From Halanaerobiaceae bacterium ANBcell28 (lineage in GTDB: Bacteria > Bacillota > Halanaerobiia > Halanaerobiales > DTU029): a stretch of 64,000 bases of DNA. A program made the position numbers and the translations under genes. Position 1 is the stretch's first letter; each line of letters opens with the position of its first letter. Shown here piece by piece: positions 44,037 through 54,187 of the stretch. The DNA is taken from contig JBBJJH010000005.1 of NCBI GenBank assembly GCA_037623315.1, positions 62,001 through 126,000 on the forward strand. Reading direction: 5' to 3'. Under the pieces are notes generated by a model. That model did no database searches and was not told where the DNA came from. It saw nothing but the letters and a program-made list of their open reading frames with translations.

Positions 44037-44108
44037 AAAATTGATGGGTACATAATTGGCCAATTTTTAATAACCCATTTAAAGAATACTTAGGAGGAAT
44101 GTTTTATA

Positions 44109-44312
44109 ATGATTTTTACAGGAAAAGTAAAATGGTTTGATGCTCAAAAAGGTTATGGTTTTATTGAAAGAGAAGATGGCGATGATGTATTCGTTCACTT
44201 TTCTGCTATTGAAGACGAAGGATTCAAAACATTAGAAGAAGGACAAGAAGTAGAATTTGAAATTGTTGATGGAGATCGTGGTCCTCAAGCAAGTAATGTT
44301 GTTAAATTATAA
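44109..44312 (+). CDS. Cold-shock protein, CspA/CspB family
   Basis: 67 residues, one OB-fold cold-shock domain. Both RNA-binding motifs are present: [13 protein letters not shown] (RNP1) and [11 protein letters not shown] (RNP2). Such proteins act as RNA chaperones in cold or stationary cells. It has its own promoter and terminator. TTAGGAGGAAT precedes the ATG. Which Csp paralogue it is cannot be said. Confidence 0.96.
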   Translation: MIFTGKVKWFDAQKGYGFIEREDGDDVFVHFSAIEDEGFKTLEEGQEVEFEIVDGDRGPQASNVVKL

Positions 44313-44337
44313 ATGAAAGTCACGTCTTTATAATATA

Positions 44338-44380
44338 GCAGCAAACCCTAATTGTTTAAAGCAATTAGGGTTTTTTGCTG
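44338..44380 (+). terminator. Intrinsic terminator of the cold-shock gene
   Basis: AAACCCTAATTG (44343-44354) pairs perfectly with CAATTAGGGTTT (about 44362-44373) across a 7-base loop and runs into six T. Outer CAGC/GCTG can extend the stem. Confidence 0.92.
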
Positions 44381-44536
44381 TAGCCTAATTATATATGTCA
44401 GCTTAGATTTTCTGCATATTTTTGTTTTAAGAGGATAATATATTATTAGGTAATGATCGTTCGCTAATTATACTTCCTTATAATTTGTATTCTAGTTTAC
44501 ATTTTTTAAAATAATAAAAAATATCTAATTTTAGAA

Positions 44537-44566
44537 GAAGGAATCTATTGTCTTTTTGTCGAATAG
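44537..44566 (+). promoter_or_regulatory. Possible SigH promoter of hpf
   Basis: GAAGGAATC at 44537-44545, a 12-base spacer and GTCGAATAG at 44558-44566 resemble the B. subtilis SigH consensus RnAGGAwWW-N11/12-RnnGAATww, missing two weak positions. In B. subtilis the equivalent gene (yvyD/hpf) is partly SigH-dependent, and sigH lies 2 kb upstream here. Confidence 0.4.
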
Positions 44567-44678
44567 TTATAATATAGATAATCTTTTTCCTAATAGCAAG
44601 TATTGACAATTTATGATTAATACTTAGCTAAAAGAATAAAATTATTCAATTAGGATTATGGAAGGAGTGGGTAGGATA

Positions 44679-45242
44679 ATGAAAGTGATGACTTATGGAA
44701 AGAATATCGATGTAACACCTGCTTTAAAGGATTATGCAAGTGAGAAGTTGAGTAAGATGACTAAGTATTTTAATGGTGACCCAATGGAAGCACATGTTTC
44801 TTTTGAGGTTGAAAAGGAAAGACATATTGTAGAAGTAACAGCTTATGTAAATGGCTTGATACTAAGAGGCGAAGAAGTCAGTGGAGATATGTATGCATCT
44901 ATCGATGGTGTGATTGAAAAACTTGAACGCCAGGTACGTAAATATAAAACTAAGATTAAAAAGAAAATAAGAGAAAGAAAGCAAGAATTGAAAGAAGAGT
45001 ACAAGGAAGAAAGGACAGAGAAAATTCTTCAAGCTAAGTTTGAAGAAGAGGATGAGTATAATCCTCAGGTAGTAAGAACAAAGAAGTTTGCTATTAAACC
45101 GATGGATGTTACAGAAGCTGTAATGCAAATGGATTTACTTGGTCATGATTTCTTTGTTTTCTCGAATGCTAACACTGAAGAAGTGAATGTTGTTTACAAA
45201 AGAAAAAAAGGAGATTATGGTTTAATTGAACCAACTTTCTAA
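44679..45242 (+). CDS. hpf: Ribosome hibernation promoting factor, long form (HPF)
   Basis: 187 residues: an N-terminal RaiA-like domain (about 1-100, MTYGKNIDVTPALKDYASEKL), a charged linker (about 100-125) and a C-terminal dimerisation domain (about 130-185, VRTKKFAIKPMDVTEAVMQM with LLGHDFFVFSNANTEEVNVV). Long HPF joins 70S ribosomes into inactive 100S dimers in stationary phase. ATG 44679 follows GGAAGGAGTGGG; ATG 44658 overlaps that site. It is flanked by terminators. Confidence 0.95.
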   Translation: MKVMTYGKNIDVTPALKDYASEKLSKMTKYFNGDPMEAHVSFEVEKERHIVEVTAYVNGLILRGEEVSGDMYASIDGVIEKLERQVRKYKTKIKKKIRERKQELKEEYKEERTEKILQAKFEEEDEYNPQVVRTKKFAIKPMDVTEAVMQMDLLGHDFFVFSNANTEEVNVVYKRKKGDYGLIEPTF

Positions 45243-45278
45243 AAAGCTGGGACTATAATCTTTAATATAATTTTTTTG

Positions 45279-45307
45279 AAAGCTCCCGTGTAAAGCGGGA
45301 GTTTTTT
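45279..45307 (+). terminator. Intrinsic terminator of hpf
   Basis: AGCTCCCG (45281-45288) faces CGGGAGTT (45296-45303) with a short loop and a run of T after it. Confidence 0.88.
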
Positions 45308-45406
45308 CGTAGGAAGGTATGACTTTAATCTGGCTTTATGTAATTTACTTTTATATATAAGTAAAAATATTGACATACATATAAAAAGCCTTCAATAATT
45401 TCTGCA

Positions 45407-45586
45407 TTGATATTTATTTTAATTATAGCAATTGTACCTCATTTGCTACCAACAACAGGTATTGGCCACTATGTTTTGCTTGCTCTTTTAATTCTTTCTA
45501 TGTGGTCTGTAGTATTTACTGTAATGCCTTATTTTGGCTACCTTTATCATATAAGAAAGTTAGAGAAAAAGGAAAATGATTGTTGA
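45407..45586 (+). CDS. Doubtful small two-helix membrane protein or gene remnant
   Basis: A frame of 59 codons from TTG 45407 to TGA 45584. It encodes two hydrophobic segments (IFILIIAIVPHLLPTTGIG and VLLALLILSMWSVVFTVMPY) and a basic end HIRKLEKKENDC, so it looks truly coding. There is no ribosome site before the TTG and the frame is closed by a TGA 36 bases earlier, so the start may be lost. It may be a remnant of a transporter accessory subunit; I do not recognise it. A hairpin with T-run follows 31 bases after the stop. Confidence 0.35.
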   Translation: MIFILIIAIVPHLLPTTGIGHYVLLALLILSMWSVVFTVMPYFGYLYHIRKLEKKENDC

Positions 45587-45617
45587 AAAAACAAAAATTC
45601 AATAATTATATTTTTAT

Positions 45618-45639
45618 GCAGGTGAATGCCTGCTTTTTT
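45618..45639 (+). terminator. Terminator-like hairpin
   Basis: GCAGG (45618-45622) and CCTGC (45629-45633) form a short stem followed directly by TTTTTT. It follows the doubtful small frame at 45407-45586, which favours that frame having once been transcribed. Confidence 0.6.
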
Positions 45640-45698
45640 CTTTTTGCTGATAATAACAATACTTTAGCACCAAGTATGCATTGAGTATAGCAGAAAGA

Positions 45699-45727
45699 TT
45701 GAGATTCTTTACATTTAATGTTATAAT
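45699..45727 (+). promoter_or_regulatory. Sigma-A promoter of secA
   Basis: TTGAGA (45699-45704), a 17-base spacer and TATAAT (45722-45727). The start would be near 45734, about 65 bases before the secA ATG. Confidence 0.65.
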
Positions 45728-45799
45728 ATATTTTGTATGACTATATGCTCTTAATTAGACAATGTTTATTAAAAAATTAATATAAATGAGGGTGATAAA

Positions 45800-48340
45800 A
45801 TGTTAGGTTTATTTAAAAAGATATTTAAGGACGGCAATACGAAAACTTTGGAAAAATTACAGCCCATTGTTGATGAAATAAATTCATTGGAGCCTGAGAT
45901 ACAGGCACTATCAGATGATGAACTTAAGGGCAAAACTGAAGAATTTAAATTACGACTTAAGGAAGGAGAAACTTTGGATGATTTGCTTCCTGAAGCCTTT
46001 GCAGTTGTTAGAGAGGGTGCTCAAAGATGTACTAAAGAGAAGTTTCGCCATTATGATGTTCAGTTAATTGGTGGTATAGTACTACATCAAGGCTCTATTG
46101 CTGAGATGAAAACTGGTGAAGGTAAGACATTAGTGGCAACTTTACCTGTTTATCTAAACGCATTAAGTGGTAAAGGTGTTCATGTTATTACAGTAAATGA
46201 TTATCTGGCTAAAAGGGATAGTGAATGGATGGGTAAGATTTATCGTTTTCTTGGTTTATCTGTAGGTGTGATTGTAAATGGTATGACTCCTGAACAACGA
46301 AGAGAAGCTTATAGCTGTGATATAACCTATGGAACCAATAATGAGTTCGGGTTTGATTATCTGCGAGATAATATGGCTAGGAATCCGGAAGATGTAGTTC
46401 AAGGTGATCTTCATTATGCTATATTAGATGAGGTCGATAGTATTTTAATTGATGAAGCTAGGACGCCTTTGATAATATCAGGTCCTGTGCAGGAATCCAC
46501 CAAAGATTATACGAAATTTAATCGAATTATACCTCGTTTAGTAAAAGATAAAGATTTTGAAATAGATGAAAAGAGTAATGTTGTTACTTTGACTGAAGAA
46601 GGTGTTGAGAGAGTTGAAAAAATGTTGGGTGTTGAGAATCTTTATGATGATGAGAATTTCAAACTTACACATCAGCTAAACCAGGCTCTCAGGGCTCATG
46701 CTTTAATGAAAAAAGACAGAGACTATATTGTAACAGATGGGGAAGTTAAAATTGTAGATGAATTTACTGGTAGGGTTATGGAAGGTCGTCGCTATAGCGA
46801 AGGTTTACACCAGGCTATTGAAGCCAAAGAAGGTGTGGCTGTTAATAAAGAAAGCCAAACATTTGCTAGTATAACCTATCAGAATTTCTTTAGAATGTAT
46901 GATAAATTATCTGGTATGACAGGTACTGCTGAAACAGAAGAAGAAGAATTTATTAAAATATATGGTATGGGAGTTATTGTTATTCCTACAAATGAACCTT
47001 TACAAAGAGATGACAGAGCAGACATGGTATTCGCTAATGAAGAAGATAAATTTAAGGCGACTGTTAATACCATAGAGGAATTATATCAAAAAGGGCAACC
47101 AGTTCTTGTTGGTACTGTAGATATAGATAAATCTGAAGATTTAAGTAGAAGATTAAAACGTAATGGTATTCCTCATAATGTATTAAATGCTAAAAATCAT
47201 GAAAAAGAGGCTGATATAATAAAAGATGCTGGTCAGAAAAAAAGCGTTACTATTGCTACTAATATGGCTGGTAGAGGTACGGATATTGTTCTTGAAGAAG
47301 GGGTTCGTGAGCTGGGTGGATTGTATGTTCTTGGTACTGAGCGTCACGAGAGTAGAAGGATTGATAATCAGCTTAGAGGACGTTCTGGACGACAGGGAGA
47401 CCCTGGAGTTAGTCAATTTTATGTATCATTGGAAGATGATTTGTTAAGATTATTTGGTTCAGACAATATCAGTGGGATTATTAGTAAGTTAGGACTTAAA
47501 GAAGGGGATGCTATTGAGCATCCTATGATTAGTAAATCTCTGGAAAGAGCCCAGAAAAAAGTAGAGGGACGTAACTTTGAAATTAGGAAAGCTATTCTGG
47601 AATATGACGATATTATGAATAAGCAAAGAAAAATTATATACGAACAAAGACGTCAAATTCTCTTTGCTGAAGACCTAAAAGAAGTAATCTTAGGCATGTT
47701 TGATAAAGTAGTAGAGGATGTTATAGAATTATATATTTCTGAGGATCTACACCATGATGATTGGGATGTAGATGGAATTATAAATTATTTCCAACAATAT
47801 AATCTATTTAAGGATACTAAGGAAAAAGACTTAGAAGGTTTATCTCGCCAGGAAATAATAGATAAGATAATCGAAACGGGTAAAAATAGTTATCAAAAGA
47901 AAGAAGATGCTCTTGGTAAAGAATTGATGACGAAACTAGGCAAACATGTTACATTAAGAATAATAGATAGAAAATGGATGAGTCATTTAGATAATATGGA
48001 TCAATTAAGACAAGGTATTGGTTTGCGCGCTTACGGACAGAGGGATCCTTTAACAGAGTATAAATTCGAATCATATGATATGTTTAATGAGATGACAAGC
48101 TCTATTAGGGAAGATCTAATTAAGTATTTATATCAGATAGAGTTGAAAGAGGGCTCTTTAAATATGGATCCAGTTGCTCGAAAGAATTTAGAATATCATA
48201 GAGATAAAAGGGTTCTAGAAACAAATCAAAACAAAGAACAAGAAAAAGTTCAAACAGTAGTTAAACCAGTAGAACCAGGCCGAAATGATCCATGTCCTTG
48301 TGGCAGTGGTAAGAAATATAAAAAGTGTTGTGGAAGATAG
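45800..48340 (+). CDS. secA: Preprotein translocase ATPase SecA
   Basis: 846 residues, full length. SecA drives protein export through SecYEG. Seen in order: Walker [21 protein letters not shown] near residue 100, the [20 protein letters not shown] Walker B region near 210, [15 protein letters not shown] near 490, [19 protein letters not shown] near 530, and the C-terminal zinc site [20 protein letters not shown] precedes the ATG. It is followed 12 bases later by prfB, the standard pairing. Confidence 0.98.
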   Translation: MLGLFKKIFKDGNTKTLEKLQPIVDEINSLEPEIQALSDDELKGKTEEFKLRLKEGETLDDLLPEAFAVVREGAQRCTKEKFRHYDVQLIGGIVLHQGSIAEMKTGEGKTLVATLPVYLNALSGKGVHVITVNDYLAKRDSEWMGKIYRFLGLSVGVIVNGMTPEQRREAYSCDITYGTNNEFGFDYLRDNMARNPEDVVQGDLHYAILDEVDSILIDEARTPLIISGPVQESTKDYTKFNRIIPRLVKDKDFEIDEKSNVVTLTEEGVERVEKMLGVENLYDDENFKLTHQLNQALRAHALMKKDRDYIVTDGEVKIVDEFTGRVMEGRRYSEGLHQAIEAKEGVAVNKESQTFASITYQNFFRMYDKLSGMTGTAETEEEEFIKIYGMGVIVIPTNEPLQRDDRADMVFANEEDKFKATVNTIEELYQKGQPVLVGTVDIDKSEDLSRRLKRNGIPHNVLNAKNHEKEADIIKDAGQKKSVTIATNMAGRGTDIVLEEGVRELGGLYVLGTERHESRRIDNQLRGRSGRQGDPGVSQFYVSLEDDLLRLFGSDNISGIISKLGLKEGDAIEHPMISKSLERAQKKVEGRNFEIRKAILEYDDIMNKQRKIIYEQRRQILFAEDLKEVILGMFDKVVEDVIELYISEDLHHDDWDVDGIINYFQQYNLFKDTKEKDLEGLSRQEIIDKIIETGKNSYQKKEDALGKELMTKLGKHVTLRIIDRKWMSHLDNMDQLRQGIGLRAYGQRDPLTEYKFESYDMFNEMTSSIREDLIKYLYQIELKEGSLNMDPVARKNLEYHRDKRVLETNQNKEQEKVQTVVKPVEPGRNDPCPCGSGKKYKKCCGR

Positions 48341-48352
48341 GGAGGATAAATA

Positions 48353-49457
48353 ATGAATAGTGATTGTACTAGTAAATTAAAGGAATTAAAAAACAGAATT
48401 AATGAATTGAGTGATTCACTTTGACTTGGCTAATTTAAATGACTTAAAAGAAAAATTAGAAAAAGAAATGAGTAAACCTGACTTTTGGAATAAGCAGGAG
48501 GAAGCTCAGCGAGTTTCTAAGAAATTAAAAAAAATTAAAGATAGAATACAGGCGATTCGATCTTTAAATGAAGGCTTAGAAGAGGCAGAACTTTTAGCAG
48601 AATTGGCGGATGAAGAAGGCCAAAACTCTCAATTATGGTCAGATTATCAAGAAGAAATAAATAATATTGAAAACAAAATTGAAAAAATGGAATTTAAGTT
48701 AAAGCTAAGTGGAAAATATGATAATAATAATGCTATTCTTTCCATTCATCCAGGAGCGGGAGGAACTGAATCCCAGGATTGGGCGGAAATGCTATTAAGG
48801 ATGTATACTCGTTGGGCTGAAAGTAATGACTATCAGATTACAGTTTTAGACTTCTTAGCGGGTGATGAAGCGGGTGTGAAGAGTGTTACTTTATTGATTG
48901 AAGGGGATTACGTTTATGGATATCTAAAGAGTGAACGTGGTGTTCACCGTCTAGTTAGAATATCTCCTTTTGATTCATCAGGTAGGAGACATACTTCCTT
49001 TGCATCTGTTGATATTATGCCTGAAATTGATGATGATATAGAGGTAGATATAGATGATAAAGACTTACGGATTGAAACATATAGGGCTAGTGGTGCTGGT
49101 GGACAGCATGTTAACAAAACTGATTCAGCTGTAAGGATAACACATCAAGCTACAGGTATAGTTGTACAGTGCCAAAATGAAAGATCACAACACAAAAATA
49201 AAGCTATGGCTATGAAGTTATTAAAATCAAAGCTTATCGAATTAATGGAAGAAATGCAAGCAGAAAAGATTAATGATATTAGGGGTGAACATAAGGAAAT
49301 AGCATGGGGTAGTCAGATTCGTTCTTATGTTTTCCACCCATATAATATGATTAAAGACCATAGAACTAATTTAGAGGAAGGTAATGTGAAAAAAGTAATG
49401 GATGGATATATTGATGAGTTTATTGAGGCTTATCTAGTATCAAATCATAGTAGTTAA
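48353..49457 (+). CDS. prfB: Peptide chain release factor 2, with programmed +1 frameshift
   Basis: The gene starts at ATG 48353 (GGGAGG before it) and runs 23 codons to CTT TGA C at 48419-48425; shifting +1 at that TGA continues in the main frame to 49457, giving about 367 residues. This is the well-known RF2 autoregulation: low RF2 favours the shift. RF2 identity is shown by the SPF anticodon-like tripeptide in VRISPFDSSGRRH near residue 200 and GAGGQHVNKTDSAVRITH near 245. The usual SD-like stimulator before the shift (AGGGGG) is weak here, only GAGTGA about 6 bases before CTT. Confidence 0.95.
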
Positions 49458-49479
49458 TACTTTATTGAAACTTTTTGAC

Positions 49480-49518
49480 ACTAAGTTTTAGAGTTTAAAA
49501 ATTTCTCTAAAGCTTAGT
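49480..49518. repeat. Perfect-stem inverted repeat between prfB and the next gene
   Basis: The 14-base arm at 49480-49493 pairs with 49505-49518 (only a G-U pair breaks the identity) around an 11-base AT loop. An AT-rich tail with few T follows, so it may be a weak terminator, mRNA stabiliser or operator. The lmeA-like gene starts 30 bases later. Confidence 0.55.
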
Positions 49519-49547
49519 AATTTACTTTATTTGAAAGGGGAACAAAT

Positions 49548-50246
49548 ATGAAGAGAAAACGTTCTCTTTGGCTATTGCTTGTTTTCATATTTTTAGTGGT
49601 GTTTTTAATTGGAATAGAACTTTATTTGCCTAGTATAGCTAATAGAATTTTAGTAGATATATTTGAACAGGAGACGGATGTAATTGAAGACTTAGAAATA
49701 AATATAAGTTCTTTTCCAGCACTTAAGATACTATTTGGAAGAGTGGATCATGTATCAATTCGTTCTCAGGGCTTAGTACATGATCATTTATTTTTAGAAA
49801 AATTCAACCTTAATTATCGGGATATTGTTTTGTCTAGAAAAGACTTTGTGGGAGTAAATACTTATTTGGAGGCTGTGGTAACAGAAGAGGCTTTGAATAA
49901 TTATTTATATGAAAAATATCCTGATATGGGTAATTTTTCTGTAGAAATTAATTCTGAACAAGTGTTATTAGATGGAGAAATAAATATAATGCAATTTAGG
50001 GTTAATTTTCAAATAAGTGGCAATCTGGTGCTTAATAATAGAAATCAAATATACTTTGTTCCTAATGATTTACAAGTTGAACAAATCAATATACCGGTAA
50101 ATTTAATTAAAACTGTTATGGAAGAATTCGCTTTTGTGATTGACTTACAAACATTAGATATTCCAATTGAAATTACTGAATTAAAAGTTGAATCGGAATA
50201 TATAGTGATTTTAGGAGGAAAAGAAGGGCGTGGAGATAATGAGTAA
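49548..50246 (+). CDS. LmeA-like (DUF2993) envelope protein
   Basis: 232 residues with a membrane anchor or signal (about 5-27) and a domain like DUF2993/LmeA, a phospholipid-binding fold: NISSFPALKILFGRVDHVSI near residue 50 and YRDIVLSRKDFVG near 93. Related actinobacterial LmeA binds phosphatidylinositides; in Firmicutes the role is unknown. GAAAGGGG precedes the ATG. It overlaps the next gene by eight bases. Confidence 0.7.
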   Translation: MKRKRSLWLLLVFIFLVVFLIGIELYLPSIANRILVDIFEQETDVIEDLEINISSFPALKILFGRVDHVSIRSQGLVHDHLFLEKFNLNYRDIVLSRKDFVGVNTYLEAVVTEEALNNYLYEKYPDMGNFSVEINSEQVLLDGEINIMQFRVNFQISGNLVLNNRNQIYFVPNDLQVEQINIPVNLIKTVMEEFAFVIDLQTLDIPIEITELKVESEYIVILGGKEGRGDNE

Positions 50247-52206
50247 AAAAATAATATTAATAGTTTTTTTATTTGCTATTATAGCTTCTTTAGTTTCTAT
50301 TAATGGGAGACATCAGCTAGAAAATTCTGTAAACAATATTGAATTAATTATGGATTATCAATCCATAGAAATGCTAGATATTGAGGATAAGAAGGAGTAT
50401 ATGTCCACCTTAGAAGAGAGCGGTCTAACAGCGATAGCTATTTATCCTGAAGATTTGGGTTCTTTAATAAATGACGGGAAGGCTTATTTTATACATGCTA
50501 GAGAAGTAGATAGAATGCTTATGACAACAGCTATGATCAACCCTGCTTTGAGTTCTTATCAGTATCAGCAAGACTCAGCATTTATTATTGTAGAGGATAT
50601 ATTATATATTAGACGTTTGCAAGAGTTTTTACCACAATGGTCAGAGGAATATGATATAGACTATCATATTGAAGGCAGGGAATTAATTATCTTCTTTGAG
50701 AACTGGGATAGTAAATATCAATATTTAAGTATTGGTTTTGATAATGATGAAGTGAATAATATTAATGCTGTAAACTTAAAAGTGATTCCACGTTTTAATA
50801 ATCATGAATTAGTAAAACAACAGAATTGGGAGTTAATGGCTGAAATGGCACCTCCTTTTATAATTTTTTCAGGTCAGGAGATAACTGGCTTTGATAGAAG
50901 TAATACTACTGGTTTAGATAAAACTGCCAGCATAATGCAGGATACTAATACCACATTTGGAATGATTGAACCTTTTTTAGCAAGACAAGAAGGAGCTACT
51001 ACTCTTGCTAGAAATTTAGACTATAATTTACTAAGGGTGCATAGTATTCAACAAGTAGAGATGGACCAACGTCAAAATTATACAGTAGACAATATTATTG
51101 ACCGTTATATGCGTGCAGTTAGGGAAAGAAATGTTCGCTTATTATATTTGAGACCTTTTCTGGAAGCAAGAAATGAAATGAGTCCTGAAGATATGACTTT
51201 ATCTTATATTAAAGAATTATCTCATAGACTTCAAGAGGCTGGTTACACTACTAATTCAGTGCAATCTTATAGCAATTATCGAAATTCTAATATATTGCTC
51301 CTTATCAGTAGTCTTGGGGTAATAATTGCTGGACTTATTTTCTTAGAGTATCTTTTGGGAATTAAATTCAAAAAGTATTTCTGGCTGCTTTTGCTCTTTG
51401 GCCTTATAGCTGGATTTTTATTGCTAATTACTGGAAGAACAATAATGTTAAGAAAAATAGCAGCCCTTGCTAGTGCTATTGTTTTTCCTTCTCTGGCTGT
51501 CATCAGTCAATTATATAAAAATGATGAGCGATGGATACTAAGATTCCTAAAGGCTACAACTATCTCGATGCTTGGGGTACTTTTCTTAAGTTCCGCAATG
51601 TCTGATATTGCTTTTATTCTTAATGTTGAGCAGTTTACCGGTGTTAAAATTTCTTTTATCATGCCTTTATTCTTAATAAGTATTTATTATATGCGAAAAT
51701 TTAATGAATATAGTAAAACTACTTGGCAGAAAAGAATTCACGAGTTATGGGAGACATCAATAAAAATAAAGCATATTGTTTTATTAGCGGTTTTTGCATT
51801 AGCAGGTCTTATCTATATAACCAGAACAGGTAATAATCCAATGATTCCTGTCTTTGAATTTGAAATAACTATAAGAAATTTTCTCGAAAATATTTTATTA
51901 ATTCGGCCTAGGTTTAAAGAATTAATAGGGCATCCTGCTTTTCTAATAGCTCTAGCTTTTTCTACTAAGATAAGTTCTAAGTTATATTATTATTATCCAC
52001 TTATATTGTTAGCAGCGATTGCTCAAATAAACATTTTGAATACTTTCTCACATATTCATACTCCCTTTATGATATCACTGATAAGGACTTTTCATGGAAT
52101 ATGGATAGGTTTATTCTTGGGATATCTTGCTGTTATCTTTATAAAATATATAATTGCTAATAGTGGGAAAATATTAAGTAAATTTAATTTAGACAGTAAA
52201 GGATAA
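50239..52206 (+). CDS. DUF5693-type polytopic membrane protein
   Basis: 655 residues. A first membrane helix (about 3-20) leads to an extracytoplasmic region of about 330 residues, then eight to ten membrane segments (about 350-645). The start of the outer domain (LIMDYQSIEMLDIEDKKEYM with SGLTAIAIYPEDLGSL) fits DUF5693, a Firmicute family found beside csaB. The function is unknown; gene order suggests wall polymer handling. ATG 50239 has TGGAG directly before it. It precedes csaB by 72 bases. Confidence 0.75.
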   Translation: MSKKIILIVFLFAIIASLVSINGRHQLENSVNNIELIMDYQSIEMLDIEDKKEYMSTLEESGLTAIAIYPEDLGSLINDGKAYFIHAREVDRMLMTTAMINPALSSYQYQQDSAFIIVEDILYIRRLQEFLPQWSEEYDIDYHIEGRELIIFFENWDSKYQYLSIGFDNDEVNNINAVNLKVIPRFNNHELVKQQNWELMAEMAPPFIIFSGQEITGFDRSNTTGLDKTASIMQDTNTTFGMIEPFLARQEGATTLARNLDYNLLRVHSIQQVEMDQRQNYTVDNIIDRYMRAVRERNVRLLYLRPFLEARNEMSPEDMTLSYIKELSHRLQEAGYTTNSVQSYSNYRNSNILLLISSLGVIIAGLIFLEYLLGIKFKKYFWLLLLFGLIAGFLLLITGRTIMLRKIAALASAIVFPSLAVISQLYKNDERWILRFLKATTISMLGVLFLSSAMSDIAFILNVEQFTGVKISFIMPLFLISIYYMRKFNEYSKTTWQKRIHELWETSIKIKHIVLLAVFALAGLIYITRTGNNPMIPVFEFEITIRNFLENILLIRPRFKELIGHPAFLIALAFSTKISSKLYYYYPLILLAAIAQINILNTFSHIHTPFMISLIRTFHGIWIGLFLGYLAVIFIKYIIANSGKILSKFNLDSKG

Positions 52207-52278
52207 TAAAAAGACTTGAATTGATATGATAAAAATTGATAGACAATAAGCTTTCTCTTGTGAAAGGCTGTGATAAAT

Positions 52279-53424
52279 ATGGCAAAAATTATAATATCGG
52301 GGTATTATGGCTTTGATAATTTAGGTGATGAAGCAATTCTAATGTCTATGATTGAAGCCTTTAAAAGTATTGATAAGAATCTGGAAATTACGGTTTTATC
52401 TAATAGCCCTGAAAAAACCAGCAATGAATACGGAGTAGATTCTATAAATAGAAATAATATTCTAGCTTTTATAAAAGAGTTAAAAAGTGCAGACTTGTTT
52501 ATTAGCGGTGGAGGTAGCCTGTTACAAGATGTTACAGGCTGGAAGAGTATTCCATTTTATTTAGGACAAGTTATTTTAGCTAAAATTTTGAGGAGAAAAA
52601 CTGTAGTCTTTGCTCAAGGAATAGGTCCTGTTCAAAATAAAAAATATCAGTATATTATCAAAAAAGTCTTAGGAAAAGTTGATTTACTATCAGTTAGGGA
52701 TTTTCGTTCCAAGGATTTATTAGAAAATTGGGGTTTAAATGAGAAGGAAGTAAAACTTGCTGCAGATCCTGTTTATTTTCTAAAGACTATATCTAAAAAC
52801 AAATCCTCTGAACATAGAGAATTATTTTCAGAGGATTTGAAAAGAATATTAAGTAGTGAAAAGCCATTAATAGGTGTTTCAGTTAGACCCTGGGGTGATA
52901 ATAATTATCTCAGTGCTATGGCAGATTCTCTGGCTAAATTAGCAAGAAATATTACTGCTAATCTTTTGATAACACCTATGCATTTTCATGAAGATCAAGA
53001 AACAAGTCTTAAGTTGAAAAAAATGATTATTAAGAAATTTAACGAATCTAAATATCAAGGAGAAATTATGCTTGATCTTAAGAAATATACTCCGGGAGAG
53101 ATGCTGGATATATATAAAAAACTAGATTTATTAATTGGTGTTCGTCTTCATTCTCTTATTTTTGCAGCTGTGAATAACGTTCCTTTTGTAGCAGTCGAAT
53201 ATGATCCAAAAGTTAAAGCATTTTTGGAGATGATTTCTTTAACATCAGGTATTGATATTGAAAATTTAGATTCTAAAAAATTATTAAGAATTTCTGAATC
53301 CATTTGGAAAAATAGAGAACAGTTTAAAGGGGTATTAGAACAACAAGGTTCGCAATTGAATAAACTAGCATTAAATAATTTTATAACAGTTTTAGATATG
53401 ATTGAGGAGAGAAATAATGTCTGA
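52279..53424 (+). CDS. csaB: Polysaccharide pyruvyl transferase CsaB
   Basis: 381 residues. CsaB adds pyruvate ketals to a wall polysaccharide, which then anchors S-layer (SLH-domain) proteins. Family features: GYYGFDNLGDEAILMSMIE at the start, DLFISGGGSLLQDVTGWKSI near residue 75 and LDLLIGVRLHSLIFAAVNNV with PFVAVEYDPKVKAF near 290. ATG 52279 is preferred; GTG 52270 lies too close to the ribosome site GAAAGG. The pairing with a TagA/WecG gene, overlapped by eight bases, is common. Confidence 0.92.
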   Translation: MAKIIISGYYGFDNLGDEAILMSMIEAFKSIDKNLEITVLSNSPEKTSNEYGVDSINRNNILAFIKELKSADLFISGGGSLLQDVTGWKSIPFYLGQVILAKILRRKTVVFAQGIGPVQNKKYQYIIKKVLGKVDLLSVRDFRSKDLLENWGLNEKEVKLAADPVYFLKTISKNKSSEHRELFSEDLKRILSSEKPLIGVSVRPWGDNNYLSAMADSLAKLARNITANLLITPMHFHEDQETSLKLKKMIIKKFNESKYQGEIMLDLKKYTPGEMLDIYKKLDLLIGVRLHSLIFAAVNNVPFVAVEYDPKVKAFLEMISLTSGIDIENLDSKKLLRISESIWKNREQFKGVLEQQGSQLNKLALNNFITVLDMIEERNNV

Positions 53425-54154
53425 TTATATGGAAATATTAGGAATTAAGATTAATAAAGTAGATATGAAGCAAGCTATTAGTGAAGTTGATAATTTTATT
53501 AAAAATAAACAACAAGCCAGTATAGTAACTCCTAATTCAGAAATAATAGTAATGGCTCAAGACAATAAGGAACTTGCTGAAATAATTAATAATGCAAGTT
53601 TAAGTGTGGCAGATGGTGCAGGTGTTGTTCTTGCTTCAAAATTGTACCAAGAGCCTTTGAAAGAAAGGGTTGCTGGCTTTGATTTGATGCAAAGCTTATT
53701 GAAATTAGCAAATGAGAATAATTATTCAATGTATTTTCTAGGGGCTGAAGAGGTAGTAGTTGAAACTGCTAGAAAAAATGTTCTTAAACAATACCCAGAA
53801 ATAAATATTCTTGGTACACATCATGGTTTTATAGATAAGGAAATGGAAAATGAGCTTATTCAGGAGATAAATAATTTAGAAATTAATTTACTATTTCTTG
53901 GAATGGGTGTTCCTTTACAAGAAAAATTTATAAAAAGGAATATGGCAAAGTTAAATGCAAATATTATTATGACTGTTGGAGGTTCTTTTGACGTGCTGGC
54001 TGGAAAAGTAAATAGGGCACCAGTATGGATGCAAAAATTAAATCTTGAGTGGTTTTACAGGCTTTTGCAGGAACCAAAGCGTATTGGAAGAGTGCTGGCA
54101 TTACCTCGTTTTGTGATTTTGGTATTCTTTGATCGAATGAGAAGGGCTAGATAA
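53417..54154 (+). CDS. WecG/TagA/CpsF-family glycosyltransferase
   Basis: 245 residues, GT26 family. It transfers N-acetylmannosamine-type sugars to undecaprenyl-linked precursors of wall polymers. Family features are SIVTPNSEIIVMAQDNKELA, ADGAGVVLASKL near residue 70 and LFLGMGVPLQEKFI near 165, then VGGSFDVLAGKVNRAPVWMQ near 195. A GAGGAGAG site precedes ATG 53417 inside csaB. The exact polymer cannot be told. Confidence 0.93.
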   Translation: MSDYMEILGIKINKVDMKQAISEVDNFIKNKQQASIVTPNSEIIVMAQDNKELAEIINNASLSVADGAGVVLASKLYQEPLKERVAGFDLMQSLLKLANENNYSMYFLGAEEVVVETARKNVLKQYPEINILGTHHGFIDKEMENELIQEINNLEINLLFLGMGVPLQEKFIKRNMAKLNANIIMTVGGSFDVLAGKVNRAPVWMQKLNLEWFYRLLQEPKRIGRVLALPRFVILVFFDRMRRAR

Positions 54155-54187
54155 TTTTATAATGGGGTGTTATTAAGAAGGTGTATG

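Larger units (their letters stand above)
44313..44678 (+). other. Intergenic region csp-hpf
   Basis: 366 bases. It holds the csp terminator (44338-44380), a SigH-like promoter (44537-44566), and a TTGACA at 44603-44608 that lacks a clear -10 partner. No coding frame stands out. Confidence 0.6.
45243..45799 (+). other. Intergenic region hpf-secA
   Basis: 557 bases. It holds the hpf terminator (45279-45307), a doubtful 59-codon membrane-protein frame (45407-45586), a second terminator-like hairpin (45618-45639) and the secA promoter (45699-45727). Nothing else is seen. Confidence 0.6.
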
